Below are positions 10,301 through 22,300 of a stretch of 27,263 nucleotides of DNA, piece by piece. A program made the translations under genes and the position numbers. Position 1 is the first letter of the stretch; each line of letters starts with the position of its first letter. The notes under the pieces are model-generated. The model worked only from the letters and a program-made list of their open reading frames with translations, ran no database searches and was not told the origin of the DNA. The DNA comes from Apostichopus parvimensis (lineage: Eukaryota; Echinodermata; Holothuroidea; Aspidochirotida; Stichopodidae): the NCBI GenBank assembly GCA_000934455.1, contig KN885560.1, positions 21,038 through 48,300 on the forward strand. Direction: 5' to 3'.

Positions 10301-13300
10301 GTGATAACTAGGAACAATTCTAATGAAATAACTAGGAGTAATACGATAACTAGGAGTAATACTAGAGAAATAACTAGGAGAAATACTGATATCCTAAAGT
10401 TAGAAAGAGTTTTATGGAGACAAGATTCTATTTAAGTGTCCCACACACCATGACCAATAAGAATCAATCCAACCCCACCACCTTGCAATGAACCCTCTCT
10501 CCAGTTGATCAGGAAACAGATTGTATCATGGTAGTGTTCGTACCGCCATGATAACATACATACAGTCTAATTCAGTTTACTAGACGCTATAGGAGTGTAC
10601 AGTACACACACGGTACAGTAGTAACTGGAATAAGTTATCAATGTTGAAAAATCATTTTCTGGAACTTGAAGTACCGTACATCTACTCTGGGAGAGCACAA
10701 GCTGCAAGTATTTATTTTCTGTATGTAGCATGATAAGTTTTAGCGTGTTTTCATTACTGTACATGCGTTCTCGTAAATTATTAACAGCCCATACATCTCT
10801 CGAGCCCATACATTTATACAGCTTTGCTATCCTGTAGGGCTGTTTGAGATTGTAGATAAGATGGGGTGTCCTATACCACTTTGCTTCATCATGTCACCGT
10901 CCCGACATTAATTCTGCAATTTCCGGGGGCTTATGTCGAGATGGTTTATAATATATCACATAGTAATAACAATTCCACCATACTTACAAAGATATTTTAC
11001 ACAAAGGATGTGATTTATGGTATAAACTACCTACAGCAATCTCCACCACATATACAGTACTGTATATCATGATTATTTATGTAATATAGTTCCCATACAG
11101 TAAATTATAGAACAGGTGCGTAGCCAAGGGGGGGCGAAGGGGGCAGCCCCCCCCCTTGAGCATATTTTTTTTAAATTTTTTTAATGTTTTTATGATATCG
11201 CTAGTAATTTCAAAAGAGAAAATGCTAAGATGCAACTTACAAGGCCTGGGAAGTGCCATTTCCAGCGATCTGGGAGGCATTTTCAGTCAAAATTTTCTTG
11301 TACGCTTCGCGCCAACCATGGTGGCGCTACGCTTAGATAGTATGCAATGCCATATCTACGGCTCTGAAAATTTTTCCACATTTTCACCCCCCCCTTGGCA
11401 AATTCCTGGCTACGCGCCTGTTATAGAAAGTGACCTTTGCATTGTCTTTGCATTGTCTGTCAACCTCTTGCGACATTTGCGGATTCTTTGGGGATGTGAT
11501 TTTAACAAGTAAAAAACAATACATTCTCTGGCTTCTAAGTTCTAACTAGCATAATTAAATTTTGTGTAAAAGTAAGTTGGCCTGACGTTTCGATCCTAGC
11601 AGGATCTTCTTCAAAGGCAAAGACGAGCCTTTGAAGAAGATCCTGCTAGGATTGAAACGTCAGGCAAAATTACTTTTACACATTCTTCTACACAGGCTCT
11701 CTAGTGGATAAGCAGTTTGCTAACAGTTAAATTTTATGATAATTAACTTTTGCTAGAACTGGTTATTAACCACTGGGAGTGTCGTCATTCTTGTCTCAAT
11801 AATTAATTAACCTTTTTTAGGTGAGGGGGGGGGGGGGGGGAGAGGAGAGTAACTTATCCTTTCACATGATGCTAAAGAGATATTCGCCCAGACACATTTA
11901 TGTCAGTTACTGTATATATGCAAATCACATGCAAATTGAAATGGAAACTGACAGGAAATTTCCATTGTTTTTGTTTTACATTCCTTTACTTTTTATTTTT
12001 TATATTATTTGTACTTTTCGCGTCTGGATCGACATGCCTTTATCTTCTATCTATTTAATACAGGCATTACCTGAATCATCCTGGAATTTAATTTAAAATT
12101 AAACATTTGTTCTCCTATTTTATTATCGTTAATTCATTTTCTTTCGCAGGAGAAACTACAAATTTCCAAAATTCGTTTGAGGGGAGTGAGTCTGGAGAAA
12201 AGATCGCTCTTGCATTCTATGGAGGACTTTTCTCGTATGCAGGATGGTGAGTGTTGATATTAGCTCAGTCAGGGTTTATCGGTCGTATGTACGTATAGGT
12301 CGGAGGTATTTTGATCATTTGTCTAGTATCTATCTAGTGTTTCATGCTGCTCTTTGGGAGAAATGAAAAGGCCTATTAGCCAGCAATAGTTAAGAAGTAA
12401 AGTCTATACATCTCTGCTGTAAATACCACGGGGGGGGGGGGTTAATTTTTTCACTAATTTGGCTAAGAGCAAATAGTACATGATATGAGCAAGTAGAGCT
12501 CTATGAAAAGCACTGGTCTATTTTAACGAAAAATGAGATTGCGGAGGTGTAGGTCATACTGTACACTGTTTCCGCCATGCTTGGCTAATTCACAGGGTTC
12601 TATTTTTCATCTGGATCGACATGCCTTTATCTTTTTATCTATTTTATACAGGAATTACCTGAATTATTTGACAGAGGAGGTTAAGAACCCCTACAGGTAA
12701 GATAAGATACTATGTCATATTTGAGAATATCGTAATACAAGTGAAGAGGTCGAAACAAATCTGATCCGATACAAAAACTTTAAACCATAAATACTGTCCA
12801 TGTCGTGTTTTCGTCAGAAATCTTAATTCCTGCAAAGTAACAACTCACGACCTCACTTTGTTCGAAATGCAAATTATGCTAACGAGATTAATTTAACCTG
12901 AAACGTTGAAATGCCATTGCAAGAAAGACGACATCTTTAACTACTGTATGTTGATGCCACAAGTCTGCAGTATTGTAGGTAAAATGCATTTGGTTAGTAT
13001 AGAAAAGCATAAGCAGACAGCTGATGGTTCTGATGGATGTTTCTGTAGAACAATGTGAATGTTTGCATCTGGGGACTAAACTTATGTAACCCCTGAACCC
13101 CTTTCATCTGAATTCAATATCCTCACCTGGCCAACTTCAGTTTATAATTTCAAAAGTTCACCCACAGTGCTATGAATTATATTCTGGTTTTGTTGCAGCT
13201 AGAGATTAGCCCTGTCTGTCAGAGGAAGAAAAAAAAAACCAAATGTATACTGCCTTCGTTTCCTATCTGCAAAATCGAGTCAACTTGATTAGCTTAATCC

Positions 13301-16300
13301 GAGTTTGATTATACATAGTCAACAGACTGTCAATTAAACATTACGATGGTATTATAATCAGTTTTCTAATCACAAAGTAACGGCATGTGTTTGTCACAGT
13401 TGTGTATTTAACAACATACACTGGTAGTTGTGATAGACTCAGTTATGTTGCTAGGTTGTTGTGAGAAGTGAAAGCCTGCTACGGGGATGTTTTTCATAAT
13501 CAGTTGTCATGAGGTAAATTCGAACAGCTGCTGCCAACAACCAAATCTCAAGTGTTGAAGGCACTTGTGACTTGAAAATTCAGTCACTCACAATGTTATG
13601 ACCTCTGAACCAAAAAGTCTCTGAAATTTTGTCTGCTATTTGATAAACAGCAAAAATATAAAAGTTTCATATCAAGCCATGTCAGATTTTTTCTTGACAA
13701 TAGGACAATAGTGTAAGCTGGACTCACCAAAAGGTAGTTTAAAGGTCAATATATTGCCTCTGTTGTTGTTGGTTTTTGTTTGGGGTAAGGGCAAGGGATT
13801 GGAGCAGTTTTTGTGTAATTCTGACATACTTAAATCTGTGCAATGTATATAGACCAGCTGACCAGCACTCTTGACCAGAGGTGTAGTTTCAAAACCAATA
13901 CTCCAAACGAATCATATTGATAAACAGGACAAAAAATGCATCCAACAAGAAAAGCAAGTAAACATGGCAGAGGAAATTGTGTTGCAAAATGTAGGACGGT
14001 ACACGGCAACTGTGCGATACTAAGGACGTTAATATTCTGTTAATGGGCAACCGTAATTGACAATCTCCCAGCTGAGTTTGCTCTATGGTTTAGTTGATTC
14101 TATCTTTCAACTATTTGATTTCATCCATGGTTTGACCAGGTTCAGCAAGAAAGAGAGAGAATTATACTTGTTTGAAGAGGGTCAGGAGTCAAAACTGCTC
14201 GAAGCAAGGAAAAATTTCCCCAACTTGCGCATGCAATTAAGTTTACTGTATAATTCACATCTTGAGTGTCTCAAAATACAAAAATGGTTCTCCCCTCTTG
14301 TTTCACTGTGGCCATATTGGCAGTTTCTGTCGAGGCTTTGCGGCGATTAAATTTGCCCATCGATAACAGTGGTCACAGTTTGACTAAAAAATATCGTACA
14401 CCACCATCTCCACTTGCTTCAGTTAAGTGTTGCAGAGCATAGCTGGTCAACTGGGGGGGGGGGGCTGTACGTGACATGCTCCTTAAAAGTTATTTTACTA
14501 ATTAATCAAACCAAAATGTTACAGATAATGTAGACACACAGGATTTCCCTATATAATTAATCGTCTACAATGGAGTTAATGTTAAATTTGTAATGAACGA
14601 TTAACAGTGAGGTCTCTCAATTTGTTTTTTTTTCTTCTCTATTTTTTGGTTGATGATTCAGAACTTTGCCACTCGCTATTGCAATCGCCATTCCTCTCAT
14701 CACCATCATCTACATCCTTGCCAACATCGCATACTTTGCCGTCTTGACGGAGGAAGAGCTGATGCAGTCTGATGCTGTTGCCTTGGTAACCATTTATAAA
14801 AAACAACTTGACTTTTGATAATGGCTGCTCCTCCTGTAGAGATTTTAAGACAAATGCCAACCGAAAGTCATCTGTTTTCTGCTTCAGCAGTTATTTCATG
14901 CTTCTCTACGTAGATACTTTATCCATAGCTCTTTGATGTGGTTGCCATTAAGCCATGTTTTCTCTTAAACTTGAGGTTCATTGTGTAACATGTTATTCTT
15001 TTAGGGAAAGTTAAGAAAAGAATGGAAGGAAATTGACCCACCCCCCCCCCATCCCACTCTAAATGAAATTTGTTTAATTTATGGCATGTGTTGGGATGAG
15101 GGATGGGTAAGTGGGCAGAACAGGGAGGCTCATAAGGATCACATAAAATGATATCCAGCATACTTTAAATGATCTGCCATCCAGCATACTTAAATCCAGT
15201 CCAGCATGATACTGAAATGTGCATAATGTACTTAGATGATCTGCAGCCAAACCAAATGATAGAATCCTGTACTGTGAAGTACTTTATTTTTGCTGGTATT
15301 ATTTTTGTCATAAACAGACAAACTGGCAAAAACTGGGAAGTACAGTAAACCTGCCAAAGGGAAAAGGATACTTTTATAACCGGTATTCTGTGACATACAG
15401 TATTAGAATTAAATTGCAGCAATTCAATATATTCTAGATTCAGTGGTAGAATGAAAAGAGGGAGTGGGGGGGGGGGTTGGTTACTGACTGGTAGTGACCA
15501 GTCGCTGAGGGTGCACAGTTTTAGAGAGGTGACCAGTTTGCTCTGGACATGGTCAAGTGAGACTGCGAAGGCTGCAAGGTGGTAGGTAATGCAATGTCAC
15601 TTGTCAGTATTCAAACAGGATGGTAAGATTTTTTTTTTTTTAATATGGTATTGTATGGCCGTTGAAGAAATACTTCAACAGTATTTAACAGCTACAACTC
15701 TTTCTTTTCTTGTCTGTACCCTGATGATCAATTTGCACTTTTACTGGCTGAAATGTTTAGAAAATTTTTCCGAGGACTTTTCAGAAGTCATAACTCTTTC
15801 ATGCTCGTCTCATAAATCTCTCTTAAATGTATGTAACTGGATGCTAACTTACTGTGTGGTTCTAGCAGCAAAAAGAGTAAATATACTGGGACTTATCAAG
15901 GAATAAAATAGGAAAGAGGGAATATTTAAAAAAAAATTCTTGAACATTTTAAGGAAACAAAACAACAACAACAACAAAAATGGTCAGTTATACTTCGAGG
16001 CCTTTAAGCGAGGTTACTTTGAAGCGGATTCTTGGTGGCAATTTGAGATGGTGGATGGAATTTCAAAGATTACGAAGAAGAACAGTCAGATTATTCCTAG
16101 CTCAGTATATCACAGGGAATAATTTATCCAGTATCGCATAAAAATGCGTTGCTATGCAGTACAAGTGTGCAAAGACATGTAGCACTTTTTGTGCACAGAA
16201 AAACCATAATATTTTATAAGAGACAAAAGTACAAAACTATTACACAGAACCTGAACACAACAATATTGTTCCATGTATTAGAAGGAGATATCCTGTACAG

Positions 16301-19300
16301 GGCAGCTATATATGGTTTTATATGATTTAACAGTAGTTGTCAATTTTTCCCATTTGAATTTTTTTTTGGGGGGGGGAGATTTTTTTGGGGGGAGGGTGGG
16401 TGGGTGTGAGTGAGTGCAGTGGCGTAGGAAAGTACGTTTGAGTGGGGGGGGCTGAAGACTGATGGCCGGCCTGGGGGAGGGGTCTTTTTTTGCATTTCCA
16501 GGTGGCCTCAGATGCAATTTGGTGCAATATAGCACACTTCAACACCCACTCCATTTTGTAAATAATTTTGCATTTTCACCTGGCCTTAGATGCAATTTGG
16601 AGCTCCAAATGAGATATTTTTCTCATTTGGAAATGAAATAGGGGTTTTCTGACTTGCGGAGCGGGGGGCGGAATGATACTTCCGCCCCACCATATTTTTC
16701 ACTGGGGGGCTGGCGCCCCCCCAGCCCCACCGGTTCCTACGCCCTTGAGTGAGTGAGAGAGAGAGAGAGAAAGAGCGGTTGTGAATCAAAGCAATGGACA
16801 ATGTCTCCTTTGCTGTAATTGCTAAGCTTATCAATAAACCAAAACCCTGTATGAGCAATCTAACAAGTCCCTCAATTTTTTTGAATATAAAAAAGCAAAT
16901 TTCATAATTTTTGCTGCGTCTTGTGCTCGTAAAAACATACCATGGTTTATTGAAGGTGACAGAATTGGGACCTTTTCTAAAAGATCAGTGTATATATATA
17001 TGGTAGTGCCAACAGTTCTACAAAGAAAAAAATTAATACATGTGTGAAAGAAATTCAAATGTTTTCGTGATTGAACCGGCGATGTAATAAAATTGTATGT
17101 TAATATAATGGTGTCCCTGTCGATTACAATCGACTTTTGTAGCTCAAATATGCGAAATAAACAAAGGCTATGAACGAAAAGATAAAGGCATTGCAGCTAG
17201 AACAGGTGTATCTCGTGATGCAATCTGAAACTACTGGTCGGCAGGCTACCTACAAAGGTCACGACCCCCAGTTAATCTGAGACTGTTGTTTGAGAAATGA
17301 TTTTATTATTCACCAGGAATCAACAATTTATATTTAGGTCTCAGAACACAGGCAATGTGAGAAGTTATTTGTCAAAATTTGACGGTTTCTCTCGTTTTAG
17401 GAATAGCAGACCCAAAATGTTACAATTTTCAGTCACTTGCTCTAAAAAAAGAAGAAAGAACAAGAAGAAAGTGAGTGCTTAAGAAAAAACTACTGTCTAA
17501 AATCTCCAAAGAGTTCCCACTGGCATCTTCACTGATTTACACACCAGACAGGCACATTGGCGCAGCCAAATATTAAATATTTGCTGATAATTAGCAGCCT
17601 TACAAGGCTTACCGTATGTTAGTTATGCAGACTATACAGTTCCTGCAATTCTCTTGAACTGACTATTATTTACCAGACTTATGTGTTTTACTTCTTGACG
17701 TCTACCGGCAGAAATGCAGGTGCTTTTCTTGCATTAAAATACTGGCAAACGGGGAAATACACTCGCATTTGTCAATAGTCTGATGTGTTTTGACGACTGG
17801 AATAAGTGTCTTCCATTTCAATGTATGACCTCTATAAATTTATAGGGTTTTACAAGGGGCATAGCAAATATGACACAATGCTACACATATGCAAAAATTG
17901 TATAACATGTTTTGATTGTGAACAGGACCATACCCATCTCAGAAGGCCTCTGCAGTATGAATATATAGAAACATCAAAACTGCTAAGTATATACAGTTTG
18001 AACCTTTAACTCATTCCCTGAATGGTTTTTTGGAAATAGTATTAAATTATAGTAGGGAACATACTCTGGTCCCCAGATTATGGTCACACTTCTTTAGGAT
18101 GGAGGGAATCAATTTAGGCTTTGATCCAAAGCATTTTACAGCAAACTCCCACACAAATGTTAAGATTTATAGCAGGTTTTGCTTTCTCCCCTCGCCCCCC
18201 CCCCCCCCCCCCCGCCCTTTATTATCTTGCAGATGATAAACTTCAATACCAAATCTCAAAAATTTAGATGCAAAATAAAACAATAGATCATTCCCTGTGG
18301 TTTCTCAAAAGAGATTGTGTAATTTATTTCTCTGTGAAGGGATTTTTGTTTGGTTGTCATTTGGATTGAAGATTTCTGAACAAAACTCAACTGTTTTTTA
18401 ACCTTTGTTGAACGAGTTCAACACTGCATCGGAAGATGTGGTTTGGGAACATGCCACCAAAGTTTGTGTTTGATTTTTGACATTCCAAATGATCATGTGG
18501 TTGCTATTTACTTGTCAGAAGTTCAACATACCATTTTACAAGCCAAGGTCGATTGGTACTTATAAGAAATTGAACAGATTGTTGCATGACTAGTCCAAAA
18601 ACACCAGGTGTTCTTACCAGTCATAAGAAATTCAAAATGGCCTGACAAATTTTTTGGTTTGGCTTAAAGCAGCTTTTTGAGATTTATAAGAAATAGCAAT
18701 GTATTAAAATGCTGAAAAGGGGTTAGATTTTTCAAGTTGCAAATCTTTTAGAAGAATATCAGTACTACCAGGAATAAATTTGTGCCATCTTAGTGTAGTT
18801 TACTTTAGGGTAGTTGTAACCTTTATTTTGGGGGTTTTTGGACTAAATTACTATATTCAATTACCAAAACTCAAAAACAGCTTTCTATGAGATTTCTGCG
18901 CAGTGAGACCCAGAATCGAAGTCTTGCACTAGATTTTAAACTGAACATTCCAGGGCTGAGCTGTTTAATTCAGCAAAGCTAAGCTTTGGTATGCGAGGTA
19001 CATCACTGTGTCCTATTTAATATTTGGTGGCTATGATCACCACCGTTTATGAATCCTTGAGTGCATACTTATAAGGTTCGGCAGGCCACGTTTATAAGGT
19101 TTTGAAAACCCTCCCCTGGCCGCAGATTCTCATGCTTGGACAGCCCTTCGCTATATATCACTACGCTATCTATCGCTATGGTATCCATCACTATGCTTAT
19201 AAGGTTTTGAAAATCTTGTGGGTCAGAGGAACTGTGTGCTCGGGCTGCACTTTGATATTTATGGCTATGTTATCTATCACTTCAGTACATGTAGCTCTGG

Positions 19301-22300
19301 TATCAATATCGCTATGGTGTCTATATCGCTATGTTATCTATATCGCTATGGTAGGCTATATCGCTATGGTATATCGCTATGGTATATATATCGCTATGGT
19401 ATCTATGTTGCTATGGTATCTATATCGCTATGGTACAGTATCTATCACTGACCAGCTGTCAATTTGACTTCTTTACCCATAGACGTTTGCAGTGAAGGCT
19501 TATGGCCCTGTCGCCTGGATCATGCCGATCTGTGTTGCTATGTCCACCTTTGGGAGCGTCAATGGAGGATACCTTTCTCTGTCTCGGTGAGACCACATGT
19601 GTCTTGATGTAGTTCGTACCTAGTTCTAAGCGTCTTTCTTACCTTTTGGCATCCATTCTTTTATAATTGACCTGCCGCCATGGAAGATGGATATTTCTTG
19701 TACTACAAAGCTATGAGGTGCATTGTGGGAAATGCCGATATTGTCGTAGCTTAAAGCTATACTTTGTCTTCATTTCTATTCTTTGTGTCCATCTGAATTT
19801 GATTTACCTTAATACCCCTAATTATTTAGAAGACCCCTGTATATACCTGGTGCCACTTTCCAAATGGTGAAATTAATTCATACCTTCGAAAGAATAAATT
19901 ACTGTGTATATATATATATATATATATCTTTTATTTCTCTATCATACTTTGAAAGCTGTTTTATAGTGAAACAGATTTGTCCGCATTCAATCTTGTAAAT
20001 AATTAGCTGACAAAATTTGATCAAACACTGTGGAAAGGATTTTGATTGGAGATTTTTCCCCGGGAAGAAACGTTTTGTCAGATATTAACGAAGAGCTTGA
20101 GCGATGCAAAAGAAATGCCTTCGTGACAGCAGAGGTTTAGTTGAAGATTTGAAGTAAATATTGTTGTTATAGTGAAGAGATATTGCTTGGAGCTCCATCT
20201 TGGAGGTAATAGCGATTCTAGCCCTGTTAACGTTAGTAAATATTGTAATAAGATTTGTCAGCATCCTGCAGTAGTATTGAAATAGACTGTGTTGGTAGAC
20301 GGTTAGTGTTTCTCTTAATTACTCTCGTTCCATGATGTACGTCAAGAAATTCATTCCACCTGCATAAACTCAATGCTCGTCTCTAAACGAGAGCAACCGA
20401 GATCTTTGAATTCTACTGGGGGAATAATATCATGGTGGTAAGAGATTAGCCAGTGGATTAAGCAGTAAATTAGCTAGTGGATCAGCGAGTAGATTTGACC
20501 AGTAGATTAAGTAACAGATTAGCCAGTAGATCGGCTAATCTACTGGTCAAGAACACTGGCAGATAGTCGAATCATGTGGATGCTTTCATCACGTTACTAA
20601 ATTTGTCCTACCCCCTTTAAGACATTTCTTCTTTTTCTGTTTTTTCTCTCTCTCTAGTATTTTTTACGTGGGTGCACGAGAGGGCCAACTTCCCAAGTTT
20701 ATGGAGATGATCCAAGTGAAACAGAACACCCCATTCCCATCTCTCTTCTTTACGGTGAGCTTCGTTGTTTTATCCGGTGGGAGGGGATCACCACTGGTCA
20801 AAATTATTGATCCAAGAGAGGAACGACACAACACACCTAACAAAATGAGAAAAAAACGTAGTTTAATCGTGAGAATCAGTGCGGTTGGCAAAATCACCGA
20901 TATTAAGCACCTCTTCCCTCATAATGATAGCAGTGCTTGCAGTGTTGACTTGGAAACCAGCAGGAGTAGAGGATTTTGTGTGTTTTTCAATAGATTACTA
21001 CAGGAATACCACGTTTAGAACCTTAGTCATTTGTCAGGGTAAAGTTCTCTCGTGGCAAAACTATAAAAAAAAAGGGGATACACGTTTTTTAGGATGGTAT
21101 TTTTGTGGACCGTGTTGCCCTGTGTTTGCAGAGTCAGGTTTGATATATTGTTCAATATCTCGAGTGGCATGTAAGTATTCTATATATAGACATATATATA
21201 TATATATATTCTATTTGTCCCTCTTATAAAGAAAATAAACCTCCGGAAAGGTTTTCTGTGTACAAAGTTGTGTGCTTCGACGTTCTATTTTGAAGAAGGA
21301 CTAGAATTGCACAAGCATGTACTGTTACAATTAACATAACACGATTGGACCTCTCTGGCCAGTACATCTTAAAAGTCTGCGAAGAAAACTTTGGAAAAGT
21401 GACTTTTCTTCTCCCTTTTTACATGAGCAAAATTTACTGTTTTAAGGTACGTGCAGATGTAAAATGGATAGAGAAATTCATGTTAATGTCAAAAGGAGAC
21501 GTGCCATTTGTGCCAAGTTCTATCTGTTATGATTGACTGATGTTATCCTCCCGAAAAAACGGGACTCCTTATCTTATCCCCATTTGATCTTGCAGCTCAT
21601 CATGAGTATCCTGTATGTATTTGTGCCTACCATCGATACCCTGTTGAACTACTTCAGCTTCATGACCTGGTTGGCTATCGGAATGGCAGTCGTCGGACAG
21701 ATCTACCTGCGGTATAAGCAGCCTGACCTCAAGAGACCGATTAAGGTACAGCAATGCAGATCTTGGCGGAGGGTTGTAAACTTTCAGGGAATATGTCTAG
21801 CAACTGTATAGGCCTATACAATTTAACTTGCACGGGTATATTTCCGGATGTATTTACCGAATATCTCGCCTGCATGGATAGACGAAAGAAATGGGTGGGT
21901 TACAGGGAAGGGTGGGGTGGGGGTGGGGGGGGGTTGGAGGAGAGATGAAAATGGCACATATGTTTTATAGGCTGCATACACAGCATATAATTGTCATTAT
22001 TAGTGACATAGCTCTGTGCTTGATGTTTTCTTTTAGAACACTTTGGTTAAGATAAAATATTCTGTTGTTACAAGAATAGTCCTATCTAGTCAATGGATAA
22101 AATGCTGACATTCAGTGTGGAAAAGAAGAATCTGTTAGCTGGATGGACTTGGTAACTTTCTGTCATTATTACAAATCAGATTGAACTGACAGAAATGTGA
22201 AATATGAGCAGAGATATGAAATTGTTCTTGTTTATAAAGGCTACGAAAACGACTAGTTAGTTTTTTCACCGAAAACTTTTGGCCTCCTCTCTTGTGGGGA

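Larger units (their letters stand above)
7396..12149 (+). other. 4.75-kb intron, repeat-rich
   Basis: The intron holds two 14-base G runs, a SINE split by a MITE, a 24-bp minisatellite, a complete second MITE, a 120-bp fold-back, a 16-base G run (11825-11840) and a decayed duplicate of the exon c acceptor. I see no independent gene. Stretches 7620-8490, 9200-10080 and 10400-11100 show only AT-rich unique sequence. Confidence 0.85.
14786..19482 (+). other. 4.7-kb intron
   Basis: Contents: a C10 run near 15041, a G11 run at 15466-15476, an AAC microsatellite (15958-15976), MITE family 1 copy 2, a GA microsatellite, a C19 run and a 17-bp minisatellite before exon e. Stretches 17060-18180 and 18220-19060 show only unique AT-rich sequence. 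Confidence 0.8.
19587..20657 (+). other. 1.07-kb intron
   Basis: It holds a TA microsatellite (19907-19927) and a degenerate AGTAGATTAGCC-like repeat with an inverted repeat (20440-20550). It ends in a strong CT-rich acceptor. Confidence 0.85.

Noticed and set aside
11156..11512. 118-codon open frame on the plus strand
   Set aside because: Most of it is inside the family 2 MITE; the peptide it shares with the minus-strand frame at 4425-4634 is repeat-derived.
14057..14350. 97-codon open stretch in the intron before exon d
   Set aside because: It starts without ATG and shows no recognised domain or splice-site-bounded homology to the transporter.
19102..19467. 121-codon Tyr/Ile-rich frame
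   Set aside because: It is produced by the 17-bp minisatellite, overlaps an equally open second frame and ends before the exon e acceptor.
21533..21595. Possible 5' extension of exon g as a longer open frame
   Set aside because: The strong acceptor at 21595 and family alignment place the exon start at 21596; the upstream codons match nothing.
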